64,000 nucleotides of DNA from JALCRY01 sp050946575 (GTDB taxonomy: Bacteria; Bacillota; Clostridia; Peptostreptococcales; Anaerovoracaceae), in NCBI GenBank assembly GCA_050946575.1, contig JBMNVB010000002.1:62001-126000 (forward strand), given 5' to 3'. Shown here piece by piece: positions 8,844 through 17,421 of the stretch. The stretch's first letter is position 1; each line of letters begins with the position of its first letter. The translations under genes and the position numbers were made by a program. Below the pieces are notes generated by a model. That model made no database searches, had not been told where the DNA came from, and worked only from the letters and a program-made list of their open reading frames with translations.

Positions 8844-9629
8844 ATGAAATACACAGATGTGATAAATGCTGTCGAGACGGCGGCGCCGCCGGAACTCGCG
8901 GAATCGTGGGACAGCAGCGGCGTGCAGATATTCACGGGAAACAGGAATATATCGAGGATACTGACGACTCTCGATATCGATGAGGACGTCGTGGCGGAAG
9001 CGGTCACGAAGGAATGTGACATGATAGTGTCGCATCATCCGCTGCTTTTCGGCGGGATCGGCAATATCGACGCGGATGATCCGCTCGGGAATATGGTGTT
9101 AGGGCTCATAAAGAACGATATAAGCGTTTATTCGGCCCATACGTCGTTCGATTCGGCGCCGGAGGGCAATAATGTTTATCTCGCGAAAAAACTCGGCTTA
9201 TCGAAAATCAGGCTGTCGAGGGACGAAGATAACGGGGTGACCGGCGCGGTCAGCGAGACAGCTTCCGACGGTGTGATCACTCTGAAGGATCTTATCGGCA
9301 TTGCTGAAGAACGTCTCGGGCTGCGCGCGGGATACTGTTCAGCAGAAGGAAATCCGGATGCCGTGGTGAGGAAGATCGGTATCTGCACCGGAGCGGGATT
9401 CGATTTCATTGAGCAGGCGAGGCGGGAAGGCTGTCAGGTCCTCATAACCGGCGACGTAAAGCATCATCAGGCGATGGAAGCGAAGCAGGACGGCATTGCC
9501 GTGATCGATGCCGGACACTGGGGGACGGAAAAATCGTTCGCCGAAAACATGGCGTCTCAGCTCCGCGCATTGATCGCTGACGTGGAAATAATAGAATCAG
9601 ATGTAAATACAGACCCGTTTATGGTATAA
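8844..9629 (+). CDS. Nif3-like dinuclear metal-centre protein (YqfO family)
   Basis: A 261-residue Nif3/DUF34 protein, a hexameric toroid with a two-metal site whose biochemical role is unsettled (GTP cyclohydrolase I-like proposals exist). Metal-site features visible are SHHPLLF near residue 58, AHTSFD near 94 and the C-terminal HWGTEKSF. The short form lacks the extra middle domain of longer family members. It is the last gene of the dgt-dnaG-rpoD-trmK run. The stop codon TAA lies inside the -10 box of rnpB. Confidence 0.92.
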   Translation: MKYTDVINAVETAAPPELAESWDSSGVQIFTGNRNISRILTTLDIDEDVVAEAVTKECDMIVSHHPLLFGGIGNIDADDPLGNMVLGLIKNDISVYSAHTSFDSAPEGNNVYLAKKLGLSKIRLSRDEDNGVTGAVSETASDGVITLKDLIGIAEERLGLRAGYCSAEGNPDAVVRKIGICTGAGFDFIEQARREGCQVLITGDVKHHQAMEAKQDGIAVIDAGHWGTEKSFAENMASQLRALIADVEIIESDVNTDPFMV

Positions 9630-9630
9630 T
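9622..9630 (+). promoter_or_regulatory. Extended -10 promoter for rnpB
   Basis: TGGTATAAT at 9622-9630 is a perfect extended -10 element, 11 bases before the first base of the rnpB P1 helix. No good -35 is seen, as expected for extended -10 promoters. It overlaps the last codons and stop of the Nif3-like gene. Confidence 0.75.
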
Positions 9631-9641
9631 AGCAAAGTTTG

Positions 9642-9990
9642 ATATCGGGCAGATATACGGTCGCGTGCCTTATGGCATGAGGAAAGTCCGGGCTCCGCAG
9701 GGCATGGATGCCGGATAACGTCCGGCGCGGGAGACCGTAGGGAAAGTGCAACAGAAACATTCCGCCGAAACAGTACGGCTGTGGCAAGGTTGAAATGGCG
9801 AGGCAAGAGCTCACCGGCGGCGCAGAGATGCGCCGGCCGTGTAAACCCCATCCGGAGCAAGACCAAGACAGGGCGTTGAGTGCGGCGGCCCGTCGCCGCC
9901 CGGAAGGTAGGTCGCTGGAGCCGGTCAGCAATGGCCGGCCAAGATAGATGATCGTTTAATACAGAACCCGGCTTATTTTCTGCCCGATAT
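9642..9990 (+). ncRNA. rnpB: RNase P RNA, bacterial class A
   Basis: The catalytic RNA subunit of RNase P, which removes tRNA 5' leaders. The ends pair perfectly over 10 bases (9642-9651 with 9981-9990, helix P1). Conserved blocks are present in order: GAGGAAAGTCCGGGCTCC just after P1/P2, GTGCAACAGAAA in the middle, CATCCGGAGCAAGACCAA, and AAGATAGATGATCG...ACAGAACCCGGCTTA near the 3' end (the P4 partner). Layout and length (about 349 nt) fit the A-type structure. I see no strong intrinsic terminator directly after it. Confidence 0.97.
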
Positions 9991-10009
9991 TATTATTAAC
10001 GGAGTTTTT

Positions 10010-10075
10010 ATGCCGGAAATAAGTGAGAATAAAAAGGGCGGCATGCCCGTGAAAAAACTGTTTCTGTCGAAGTAA
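10010..10075 (+). pseudogene. Short ORF resembling the first residues of a MATE efflux transporter (relic)
   Basis: An in-frame 21-codon ORF with its own GGAG site (10001-10004) encodes a peptide ending GGMPVKKLFLSK. From memory of the family, clostridial MATE transporters start with a short polar stretch, then GTMPVxKLLLSM, then the first membrane helix. Here the reading frame stops exactly where the helix should begin, and the following 190 bases encode nothing recognisable. I infer the stub of a deleted MATE gene. It could instead be a small peptide gene or chance. Confidence 0.45.
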
Positions 10076-10272
10076 TGAGGATCATTTCGATTACGGCGCA
10101 GTTTTTTTATAATACTGCCGTAAGGGTGTTATAAGGTGATTTTGGCAATATGAATGATGTGCCCAAAAAAACCGGAAATTGCCGGATGCGGTGTGTGAAG
10201 CGGCGGTCTTGATGGTATAATTATATAGTTATGCATTGAAAGTAACATTTGCAACAGGGGAGCGAAAGTATA
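10076..10272 (+). promoter_or_regulatory. Intergenic region with extended -10 promoter of the CoA-activase gene
   Basis: No coding sequence is seen here. TGGTATAAT at 10213-10221 is an extended -10 element about 50 bases before the ATG at 10273. The ribosome site AGGGGAG is at 10256-10262. A second T-rich patch, TTTTTTTATAAT near 10105, could be another -10 box, but I see no matching -35. Confidence 0.6.
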
Positions 10273-13200
10273 ATGAAACTTGGAATAGATGTCGGATCAA
10301 CAACTGTAAAACTTGTTCTGCTGGACGATGAAAACAATATCCTGTTCAGCAGATACGACAGGCATATGTCGAACGTGCTCGACAAGGCGTCCGAGATGAT
10401 GCAGGAGCTTTACGACGAGTACGGCGATATCGATGTGAATGTGGTCATTACCGGTTCCGGCGGACTGTCGCTTTCGAAGATAGTCGGCGTATATTTCGAG
10501 CAGGAAGTAATATCGTGCTCAAAGGCCGTCGAGACACTCATACCGCAGACGGACTGTGCGATAGAACTCGGCGGGGAAGACGCAAAGATCACTTTTTACG
10601 GTCAGACGATCGAGCAGAGGATGAACGGGACATGCGCCGGAGGCACGGGAGCGTTCATCGACCAGATGGCTATCCTGCTCAATACCGACGCGGCCGGCAT
10701 GAACGAAGCCGCGAAGAATATGAAGATGATATATCCGATCGCCGCGCGCTGCGGCGTGTTCGCGAAGACGGACATCCAGCCGCTTATAAACGAAGGCACG
10801 TCGATCGAAGATCTTTCCGCTTCCATATTCCAGGCTGTGGTAAATCAGACAATCAGCGGACTCGCATGCGGTCATCCGATCCGCGGGAACGTCGCGTTCC
10901 TCGGAGGACCGCTGTCATTTTTGAGTGAGCTCAGAAAGCGTTTCATCGAAACGCTGAATCTTTCTCCGGAGCAGGTAATATTCCCTGAGAACTCGAAATA
11001 TTTCGTGGCCATAGGCGCCGCGCTGCTTTCGACTAAGTACGAAAAACATTCCCTTAAGGAGCTGAACGAGATACTGCATAATGTGGATCCTGAAGCAATG
11101 GCCGAGACGAAGCATCTTGAGCCTCTGTTTAAGGACGAAAATGATTACAGGACATTCAGGCAGCGCCACGACAGGGATAAGGTAACGCGCCGCGACATCA
11201 GGAAGGCTAAAGGCAGGCTGTATCTCGGCATTGATGCGGGATCGACAACGACGAAGGCCGCTCTTATCGATGAAGACAGGAACCTCCTGTTCGAGCATTA
11301 TATGAGCAATGAAGGCAATCCCGTCTCGGCGACGATGCAGATCCTGAGGAAACTGTATCCTCAGATCCCGCAGAACGCATTCATCGCGAACACCTGCGTG
11401 ACGGGATACGGCGAAGGACTCATCAAGGCAGCGTTCAAGGCCGACATGGGCGAGATAGAAACGATGGCGCATTACAAGGGCGCCGAGCAGTTCCTTCCGG
11501 GTGTCGATTTCATACTCGATATCGGCGGACAGGATATGAAGTGCATGAAGATAAAGGACGGCGCTATATACAGCATCATGCTGAATGAGGCGTGTTCTTC
11601 GGGCTGCGGTTCGTTCCTCGAAACGTACGCCAAGTCTGTAAACATGGACACGAAGCAGTTCGCGAAGGAAGCGCTTTACGCGGACGCTCCGGTCGACCTC
11701 GGAACGAGATGCACCGTATTCATGAATTCGAGAGTAAAGCAGGCGCAGAAGGAAGGCGCGACGATAGGTGACATATCGGCGGGACTTTCCTATTCGGTGA
11801 TCAAGAACGCTCTGTATAAAGTCATAAAGCTCAGGAATCCCGACGAGGCCGGCGAAAAGATCGTTGTGCAGGGCGGGACGTTCATGAACGACGCGGTCCT
11901 GCGCGCGATAGAGCGCATCCTCGGCAAGGAAGTCATCCGTCCGGATATCGCGGGCGTGATGGGTGCCTACGGCGCGGCTATAATCGCTCAGGAGAATTAT
12001 GTCAAGGATACGGAATCCTCTATCATAAACATGGAAGAAATGGACAGGTTCACGATGGAGAATTCGCACGCGAGATGCGGCGGATGCGAGAACAACTGTC
12101 TGCTTACTATAAACAAATTCAATGACGGATCGAAGTTCATCACCGGAAACAGGTGCGAACGCGGAGAAGGGAAACAGAAGGGCGATAACGACCTTCCGGA
12201 TCTTTACGATTACAAACTGAAGAGACTGTTCGCGTACAAGCCGGTTTCGGAAGAAGGATCGAAGCGCGGGACGATCGGTATACCGAGAGTACTGAACATG
12301 TACGAGGATTATCCGTTCTGGTTCACTGTGCTTACGGAGCTCGGCTTCAGGGTCATGCTCAGCCCTGTTTCAAGCAAGTCGATATATGAGAAGGGCATTG
12401 AGACGATTTCATCGGATACGGCGTGTTATCCCGCGAAACTCGTCCACGGACATGTGAAATGGCTCGTCGAAAAGGGCGTTAAGCGGATATTCTATCCTTC
12501 CATCAATTATGAGCGCGTGGAAGACAAGACGCAGCCAAACCATTACAACTGTCCTATAGTCGCGACTTATCCGGAAGTCATAAAGAACAATATGGATGAC
12601 ATATTCGCGGAAGAGGACGTTACGTTCATGAATCCGTTCCTGCCGTACGATGACGATGCAAGACTGTGCAGAGAGCTGCACAGGGTGTTCGCGGACCTCG
12701 GAGTTACCAGGAGCGAGGCGGACAAGGCTGTCGAGCTCGGACGCCGTGAGCAGAAGAGATATAAGGACGATGTCAGAAAGCAGGGAGAATACGCCCTGAA
12801 GTACGCGAAGGACCACGGGAAGAAATGCATCGTTATTTCCGGGAGACCGTATCACGTTGACCCGGAGATAAACCACGGGATAAACAAACTGATCCGCCAG
12901 TTCGACATGGTCGTCCTTTCTGAGGATTCGGTGTGCCATCTCGGCCATCTCGACAGGCCGATAAGGGTGCTCGACCAGTGGGTCTACCACTCGAGACTGT
13001 ACGCGGCGGCGGAATTCGTGAGCACGCGCGACGACGTGGAACTCGTTCAGCTGAATTCGTTCGGCTGCGGGCTCGACGCGGTAACGACCGACGAAGTCGA
13101 GGAGATACTCAGGAAGAGCAACAAACTGTATACTCTGCTCAAGATAGATGAGGGATCGAATCTCGGGGCTGCCAGGATAAGGATAAGGTCACTGAAGGCG

Positions 13201-14523
13201 GCGATGGAAGAACGCGAGAAGAACGGGATCGTGAGCGAAAAGGTGAGCGGGCCGTATGAACGGAAGATATTCACGCGGGAAATGAAGAAGGATTATACGA
13301 TCCTGATCCCGCAGATGGCTCCGTACCAGTTCCAGTTCCTCGAGACGGCTCTCGCCCGGGAAGGATACACGGCTAAGCTTCTCCCTGAAGTCGATACGAA
13401 CGCGGTCGACGAGGGACTCAGATATATAAATAACGACGCGTGTTATCCGACGATAGTATCGCTCGGCCAGATCATTTCGTATATAAAGCAGAATCCGGAC
13501 GGTCTCGACCTCAACAAGACCGCGATATTCATGTCTCAGACGGGAGGGCAGTGCCGCGCGTCGAATTACGTAGCATTGCTGCGCAAGGCTCTTAAAGACA
13601 TGGAACTCGAGCAGATACCGGTCATTTCGGTAAACTGGGCCGGACTCGAGACGAATCCCGGCTTCAAGATCACACCGGGCCTCATTTTAAGAGGCGGGAT
13701 GGGCTTTGTTTACGGAGATGTGCTGATGAAGTGCCTCCTGAGAACGCGCCCGTATGAAAAAGTAAAGGGCTCCGCGAACGAACTCTACGAAAAGTGCGTG
13801 AGACTCGCGCGGAGAAATGTATATACCGGCAGCATGCCGGCGTTCAAGCGCAATATCAGGAGGATCGTTCGTGAATTCGATGAACTTCCTCTCGATGAAA
13901 GCGTGAAGAAGCCGAAAGTCGGCGTCGTGGGCGAGATACTTGTAAAATATCACCCGAACGCGAACAACAATATCGTGGATGTAATAGAGCAGGAAGGCGG
14001 CGAGGCCGTGGTGCTCGAGCTCATCGATTTCTTCCTGTACGGCATGTACAGCAAGAAATTCAATTATGAACATCTCTCGGGTTCGTGGTCGCAGATGAAA
14101 ATGAATCAGATCGCCGTCTGGGCGATAGAAAAATTCAGGAGCAACGCCCGCCAGGCATTGAAGGAGAGCAGGAGGTTCGAGCCTCCGGCGTTCATCGAGA
14201 AGACCGCTGAGGCGGCGCAGGAAGTCATTTCACTGGGCAATCAATGCGGCGAAGGCTGGCTTCTCACGGGCGAGATGGTCGAGCTTATCGATCACGGCGT
14301 GCCTAATATTGTATGTCTGCAGCCGTTCGCGTGTCTGCCGAATCACGTTATGGGCAAGGGCATGCTGAAAGCGATGCGGAAACGCAACCCGGAAGCGAAT
14401 ATCGCCGCGATAGATTTCGACCCGGGCGCCTCCAATGTGAATCAGCTGAACAGGATAAAACTCATGATGGCGACCGCGTACAAGAATCTCGAAAAAAACG
14501 AGAATCTTGAAAAGGACGCCTGA
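10273..14523 (+). CDS. 2-hydroxyacyl-CoA dehydratase activase / CoA enzyme activase fusion (BcrAD/BadFG plus DUF2229)
   Basis: A 1416-residue fusion. Two ASKHA ATPase modules of the BcrAD/BadFG activator type start with GIDVGSTTVKLVLL (residue 3) and GIDAGSTTTKAAL (about 318). Each has a phosphate loop and a Cys-containing segment (MNGTCAGGTGAF; NEACSSGCGSF) that in archerases holds the shared 4Fe-4S cluster. A Cys cluster CGGCENNCLL...GNRCERG (about 605-635) follows, then a DUF2229 region and a C-terminal part like the dehydratase D component. Such giants occur widely in Clostridia without a known substrate. No dehydratase subunits lie nearby. It has its own promoter. Confidence 0.85.
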   Translation: MKLGIDVGSTTVKLVLLDDENNILFSRYDRHMSNVLDKASEMMQELYDEYGDIDVNVVITGSGGLSLSKIVGVYFEQEVISCSKAVETLIPQTDCAIELGGEDAKITFYGQTIEQRMNGTCAGGTGAFIDQMAILLNTDAAGMNEAAKNMKMIYPIAARCGVFAKTDIQPLINEGTSIEDLSASIFQAVVNQTISGLACGHPIRGNVAFLGGPLSFLSELRKRFIETLNLSPEQVIFPENSKYFVAIGAALLSTKYEKHSLKELNEILHNVDPEAMAETKHLEPLFKDENDYRTFRQRHDRDKVTRRDIRKAKGRLYLGIDAGSTTTKAALIDEDRNLLFEHYMSNEGNPVSATMQILRKLYPQIPQNAFIANTCVTGYGEGLIKAAFKADMGEIETMAHYKGAEQFLPGVDFILDIGGQDMKCMKIKDGAIYSIMLNEACSSGCGSFLETYAKSVNMDTKQFAKEALYADAPVDLGTRCTVFMNSRVKQAQKEGATIGDISAGLSYSVIKNALYKVIKLRNPDEAGEKIVVQGGTFMNDAVLRAIERILGKEVIRPDIAGVMGAYGAAIIAQENYVKDTESSIINMEEMDRFTMENSHARCGGCENNCLLTINKFNDGSKFITGNRCERGEGKQKGDNDLPDLYDYKLKRLFAYKPVSEEGSKRGTIGIPRVLNMYEDYPFWFTVLTELGFRVMLSPVSSKSIYEKGIETISSDTACYPAKLVHGHVKWLVEKGVKRIFYPSINYERVEDKTQPNHYNCPIVATYPEVIKNNMDDIFAEEDVTFMNPFLPYDDDARLCRELHRVFADLGVTRSEADKAVELGRREQKRYKDDVRKQGEYALKYAKDHGKKCIVISGRPYHVDPEINHGINKLIRQFDMVVLSEDSVCHLGHLDRPIRVLDQWVYHSRLYAAAEFVSTRDDVELVQLNSFGCGLDAVTTDEVEEILRKSNKLYTLLKIDEGSNLGAARIRIRSLKAAMEEREKNGIVSEKVSGPYERKIFTREMKKDYTILIPQMAPYQFQFLETALAREGYTAKLLPEVDTNAVDEGLRYINNDACYPTIVSLGQIISYIKQNPDGLDLNKTAIFMSQTGGQCRASNYVALLRKALKDMELEQIPVISVNWAGLETNPGFKITPGLILRGGMGFVYGDVLMKCLLRTRPYEKVKGSANELYEKCVRLARRNVYTGSMPAFKRNIRRIVREFDELPLDESVKKPKVGVVGEILVKYHPNANNNIVDVIEQEGGEAVVLELIDFFLYGMYSKKFNYEHLSGSWSQMKMNQIAVWAIEKFRSNARQALKESRRFEPPAFIEKTAEAAQEVISLGNQCGEGWLLTGEMVELIDHGVPNIVCLQPFACLPNHVMGKGMLKAMRKRNPEANIAAIDFDPGASNVNQLNRIKLMMATAYKNLEKNENLEKDA

Positions 14524-14535
14524 CAGGTGTATTAT
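14507..14535 (+). promoter_or_regulatory. Promoter of yebC
   Basis: TTGAAA at 14507-14512 and TATTAT at 14530-14535 are separated by exactly 17 bases. It overlaps the end of the upstream gene and would start transcription about 30 bases before the TTG start of yebC. Confidence 0.6.
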
Positions 14536-14572
14536 TATTTAGCGTAATACTAAACAGAGGGAGGTGCCTTAA

Positions 14573-15298
14573 TTGGGCAGACATGGCACGATTGCAGGAA
14601 GGAAAGCGGCACAGGATTCTAAAAGAGCCGCTATGTTCACAAAATATGCGCGAGTCATTACAGTGGCGGCGAGATCCGGAGGAGATCCCGAATTCAACCC
14701 GGCGCTGAGGACGGCTATAGATAAGGCCAAATCGGTGGACATGCCTAATGCGAACATCGAAAGAGCCATTAAGAAAGGAACGGGCGAGATCGAGGGAGCG
14801 TCGTACGAGCCCGGCACATTCGAAGGGTACGGGGCCGCAGGGGTCGCGGTCATTGTGGAAGTCCTGACGGATAATAAGAACAGAACGACTTCGGCCGTGA
14901 AGCACGCGTTCGACAAATGGGGCGGAAACATGGGAACGCCGGGATGCGTTTCGTATATGTTCAAGCGCAAGGGCCTGATTACGATCGAGAAGACAGACGA
15001 CGTGGATGAAGACGAACTGATGGAGGCAGCGCTGGAAGCCGGCATGGAAGACATGAATACATATGATGACAGCTACGAAGTCGTGACAGCGCCGGAAGAC
15101 TATGATTCGGTATGCAAGGCACTGAAGGACGCCGGATACGAGTTTGTCGATCAGAACATTGAGTATGTTCCCGACATGGAACAGACGCCGACGAATGAAG
15201 AAGATATCGCTAATCTTAAGAAAATGATAGCGGCTCTTGAGGATGACGATGATGTGCAGAACGTTTACCATAACTGCACCATCGATCTTGAGAGCTGA
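14573..15298 (+). CDS. YebC/PmpR (TACO1) family regulator / translation factor
   Basis: A 241-residue YebC-family protein. The N-terminus MGRHGTIAGRKAAQDSKRA is the Firmicute variant of the usual MAGHSKWANIKHRK. Downstream GGDPEFNPALRTAI, NIERAIKKGTGE, YEGYG-like FEGYGAAGVAVIVE and GCVSYMFKRKG are family blocks. Members are annotated as transcription regulators; recent work links the family to translation through difficult peptide stretches. The start is TTG at 14573 after AGAGGGAGGTG. It is followed by a hairpin terminator, so it appears monocistronic. Confidence 0.95.
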   Translation: MGRHGTIAGRKAAQDSKRAAMFTKYARVITVAARSGGDPEFNPALRTAIDKAKSVDMPNANIERAIKKGTGEIEGASYEPGTFEGYGAAGVAVIVEVLTDNKNRTTSAVKHAFDKWGGNMGTPGCVSYMFKRKGLITIEKTDDVDEDELMEAALEAGMEDMNTYDDSYEVVTAPEDYDSVCKALKDAGYEFVDQNIEYVPDMEQTPTNEEDIANLKKMIAALEDDDDVQNVYHNCTIDLES

Positions 15299-15325
15299 TC
15301 TTGGGAATATAAACGCAATTTCCCG

Positions 15326-15354
15326 ATGCGCCGCGCCTGACCGCGGCGCATTTT
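15326..15354 (+). terminator. Intrinsic terminator after yebC
   Basis: A perfect 10-bp stem (15326-15335 with 15342-15351) with a 6-base loop is followed by only four T. The U-tract is short, so termination may be partial. Confidence 0.65.
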
Positions 15355-15379
15355 GAGAATAAGGAGAGGTAGAAACGCC

Positions 15380-16048
15380 ATGAGGAGATATAAATACCTG
15401 CCGCTCGGCATCTCGCTTGTCTGCCTTGCTGTCGCAGGCACGGTGCTGCTGCTGACGGGGTTCCTGCTGGACTACATTTATTTCCTGAAAGAACCTGAAA
15501 TCAATGCGGTGATCGCGTGGACCGACCTCGGTGTATCGATAGCGTTCGTGATATCGGCCGTGATAATGCTCACAAGCCCGGACAACGTTCTTGCCAGAAG
15601 GGCAGGCGCGGTGCTGATGGCAGCCGTTCTGGTGATCACGTCCGTGAACGGATGGCTGTTTTACAGATTTTCCCGCGGGCACTGCATGGATTATGTAGAC
15701 AGTGAATGGATAGACGGTGTGTCTGTGGGCGACGCGGAGTATCTGCTTGCAAATTCGGACGTGGATCTGATATATTTCGGAAAAAAGGACTGCGCGGAAT
15801 GCGGGAAGTTCGAGAAAAAGATCGAGCCGACACTGGACAGATACGAAGTGGAGCTGACGGCATATTATCTCACAAAGGGGCGCGGAGATGCGAACGAAAG
15901 GAAGCGGCGGGACCTTATCCGGAAGTACAGCATTGATTCCGTTCCCTGCGTGCTGAGAATAGAAAACGGGAAAGCGGTCGAACGATGGGACGATCCGGTA
16001 AGTGATATTGATGAAATAAAGGAAGCAGTGAAGAATGAGGCCCGATGA
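15380..16048 (+). CDS. Membrane-anchored thioredoxin-like protein
   Basis: A 222-residue protein with two to three N-terminal membrane segments (about residues 7-37, 43-66 and 74-95). A hydrophilic thioredoxin-like domain follows, with the dithiol motif CAEC at 138-141 in YFGKKDCAECGKFE and the cis-Pro-like segment IDSVPCVLR near the end. The domain is short and lacks strong similarity to a named family. By topology it is a redox-active or thiol-disulfide protein at the membrane. ATG at 15380 is chosen because AAGGAGAGGT lies upstream. The stop overlaps codons ahead of the next gene, which begins 30 bases later. Confidence 0.6.
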   Translation: MRRYKYLPLGISLVCLAVAGTVLLLTGFLLDYIYFLKEPEINAVIAWTDLGVSIAFVISAVIMLTSPDNVLARRAGAVLMAAVLVITSVNGWLFYRFSRGHCMDYVDSEWIDGVSVGDAEYLLANSDVDLIYFGKKDCAECGKFEKKIEPTLDRYEVELTAYYLTKGRGDANERKRRDLIRKYSIDSVPCVLRIENGKAVERWDDPVSDIDEIKEAVKNEAR

Positions 16049-16077
16049 GCCCGTTCGAAAAGCAAAAGGAGTTAAAG

Positions 16078-17037
16078 ATGAGCAGAGCAGTATATTATAT
16101 ATGTGATAACCCCGAATTCGGGCACGTTTCACAGCATGTCTGGGATATATTAGGCGAAGAAGGGTACCTCGACGAAAAAACGGATATCGTTTTCGACGGA
16201 CGCGAGACATACATGTACAAAGATGACGCCGGAAACGAATACTGGTTCGTTCCCACAAGAGTTGCGCTTTGCCTGGATTATCCGAGATGGCTTCCGGAGA
16301 TGAACAAGTACTTCGCAGACTTCGATATTTCGGGCATGGTGACGTGGCACGAAGGCGCGTCCGCTCCGCCGAATATCCTGACAGTGCATTCGCACGGAGA
16401 TGTCGAGACGGGGATTTATGCTCCGACGCGTCCCACGCTGATGAGAAATCTTCTTGTGGGGATCGATGAAGAACGTCAGAAACTCGGCCTCGATGACTAT
16501 ACTGTCGTTACAGAAGCGACACACTGGTCCGGCGTATTCGATGAACAGGGGAATCCCAGCGATCCGGCATTGCTGCTCGAATATCCCGTGGCAATGATGG
16601 ATATAGAAGTGGGGTCAGATCCCTCGAGCTGGGAAAACATGGACGCCTGCAGGGCGCTTGCGAGAGGCCTCATGCACATATTTGACGACAACGGGCTCTA
16701 TGTTCATAATCTGCTCTGCGTCGGCGGCATCCATTTCCAGACCGACTGGGCCCGGGCGCCGTTCAGGGTATGGGACGGGCAGACGTTCGGCGTGACTCAC
16801 TGTATCGCGAATCAGTGGCTCGTGGACGGACATTATGAAGACGAGAAGGGATTCGAATGGATAGAGAATGCCATGAATGCTATCGGAGGCGGTGTCGAGG
16901 CCATCGTTTTCCACGATAAGATGAAGGCGTGTTACAAGGACCTCTGCCGCGAACTCGGCGCGAAGTACGATATTCCGTTCTACAAGCACCAGAGGCTCAG
17001 AAATCCGGAAACCCTGGAGTTCGCGAAGAAGGCATAA
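16078..17037 (+). CDS. D-aminoacyl-tRNA deacylase of the DTD2/GEK1 (DUF516) type
   Basis: A 319-residue protein. The order of conserved blocks matches the archaeal/plant D-aminoacyl-tRNA deacylase family (PF04414): an N-terminal strand AVYYICDNPEFGH, then ILTVHSHGDV, VVTEATHW, MDIEVGSDPSSW, the glycine-rich VGGIHFQTDW, and GVTHCIANQWL at the position of the archaeal GHI...K block. The family frees tRNA from D-amino acids by ester hydrolysis. This differs from the DTD1 enzyme usual in bacteria. I choose ATG at 16078 because AAAGGAG ends 6 bases before it; the ATG at 16045 has no site. A strong terminator follows. Assignment is from motif memory, not alignment. Confidence 0.7.
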   Translation: MSRAVYYICDNPEFGHVSQHVWDILGEEGYLDEKTDIVFDGRETYMYKDDAGNEYWFVPTRVALCLDYPRWLPEMNKYFADFDISGMVTWHEGASAPPNILTVHSHGDVETGIYAPTRPTLMRNLLVGIDEERQKLGLDDYTVVTEATHWSGVFDEQGNPSDPALLLEYPVAMMDIEVGSDPSSWENMDACRALARGLMHIFDDNGLYVHNLLCVGGIHFQTDWARAPFRVWDGQTFGVTHCIANQWLVDGHYEDEKGFEWIENAMNAIGGGVEAIVFHDKMKACYKDLCRELGAKYDIPFYKHQRLRNPETLEFAKKA

Positions 17038-17060
17038 CAAAAAGGATATACGAATGACGG

Positions 17061-17106
17061 AGCTCTGCTCCTGATCCCGGACGGGATCGGGAACAGAGCT
17101 TTTTTT
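17061..17106 (+). terminator. Intrinsic terminator after the deacylase gene
   Basis: The outer arm AGCTCTG (17061-17067) pairs with CAGAGCT (17094-17100), and an inner GATCCCG/CGGGATC pairing extends the hairpin. It is followed by six T. Confidence 0.85.
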
Positions 17107-17421
17107 GCTGCAGAAAAAGCTGGCAATGTGGTGTCAGCAATGCTGAGTATATTCCAATATGTGGAAAGCAAATATATTCCGAATGCTGGGTTAAAATGTT
17201 TGATAAGTTGTTGACATGCGGAATGATATCGGATAATATGAATAAGGACCGAAATGATGTTTTGATCCGGAAAGAGAAAGAAAAAAACAGAACCAGATAA
17301 GCGGGCGTCATACGAGAATTGATCAGAACGCTGCTGTTAACAAATCATCGGTCAGGTATGCAGAGACTGTCCGCCATCTGACCGTAATACCGCGAATGCC
17401 TTGAAATTTTAAGGGGTGAAC
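17107..17421 (+). promoter_or_regulatory. Long leader with strong promoter ahead of the FAD oxidoreductase
   Basis: No gene lies in these 315 bases. A near-consensus promoter is present: TTGACA at 17211-17216 and TAATAT at 17234-17239, spacer 17. Transcription would begin about 175 bases before the ATG. The leader holds a perfect 7-base inverted repeat (CGGTCAG 17349-17355, CTGACCG 17378-17384). Upstream of the promoter the sequence TATATTCC-R-AAT occurs twice (around 17148 and 17173), and TTCC-N7-GGAA forms a dyad between them, possibly a regulator site. Confidence 0.65.

Noticed and set aside
14462..16258. A 598-codon minus-strand frame across yebC, the thioredoxin-like gene and the deacylase gene
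   Set aside because: It crosses three convincing plus-strand genes, a terminator and a promoter, and its composition is unlike a protein.
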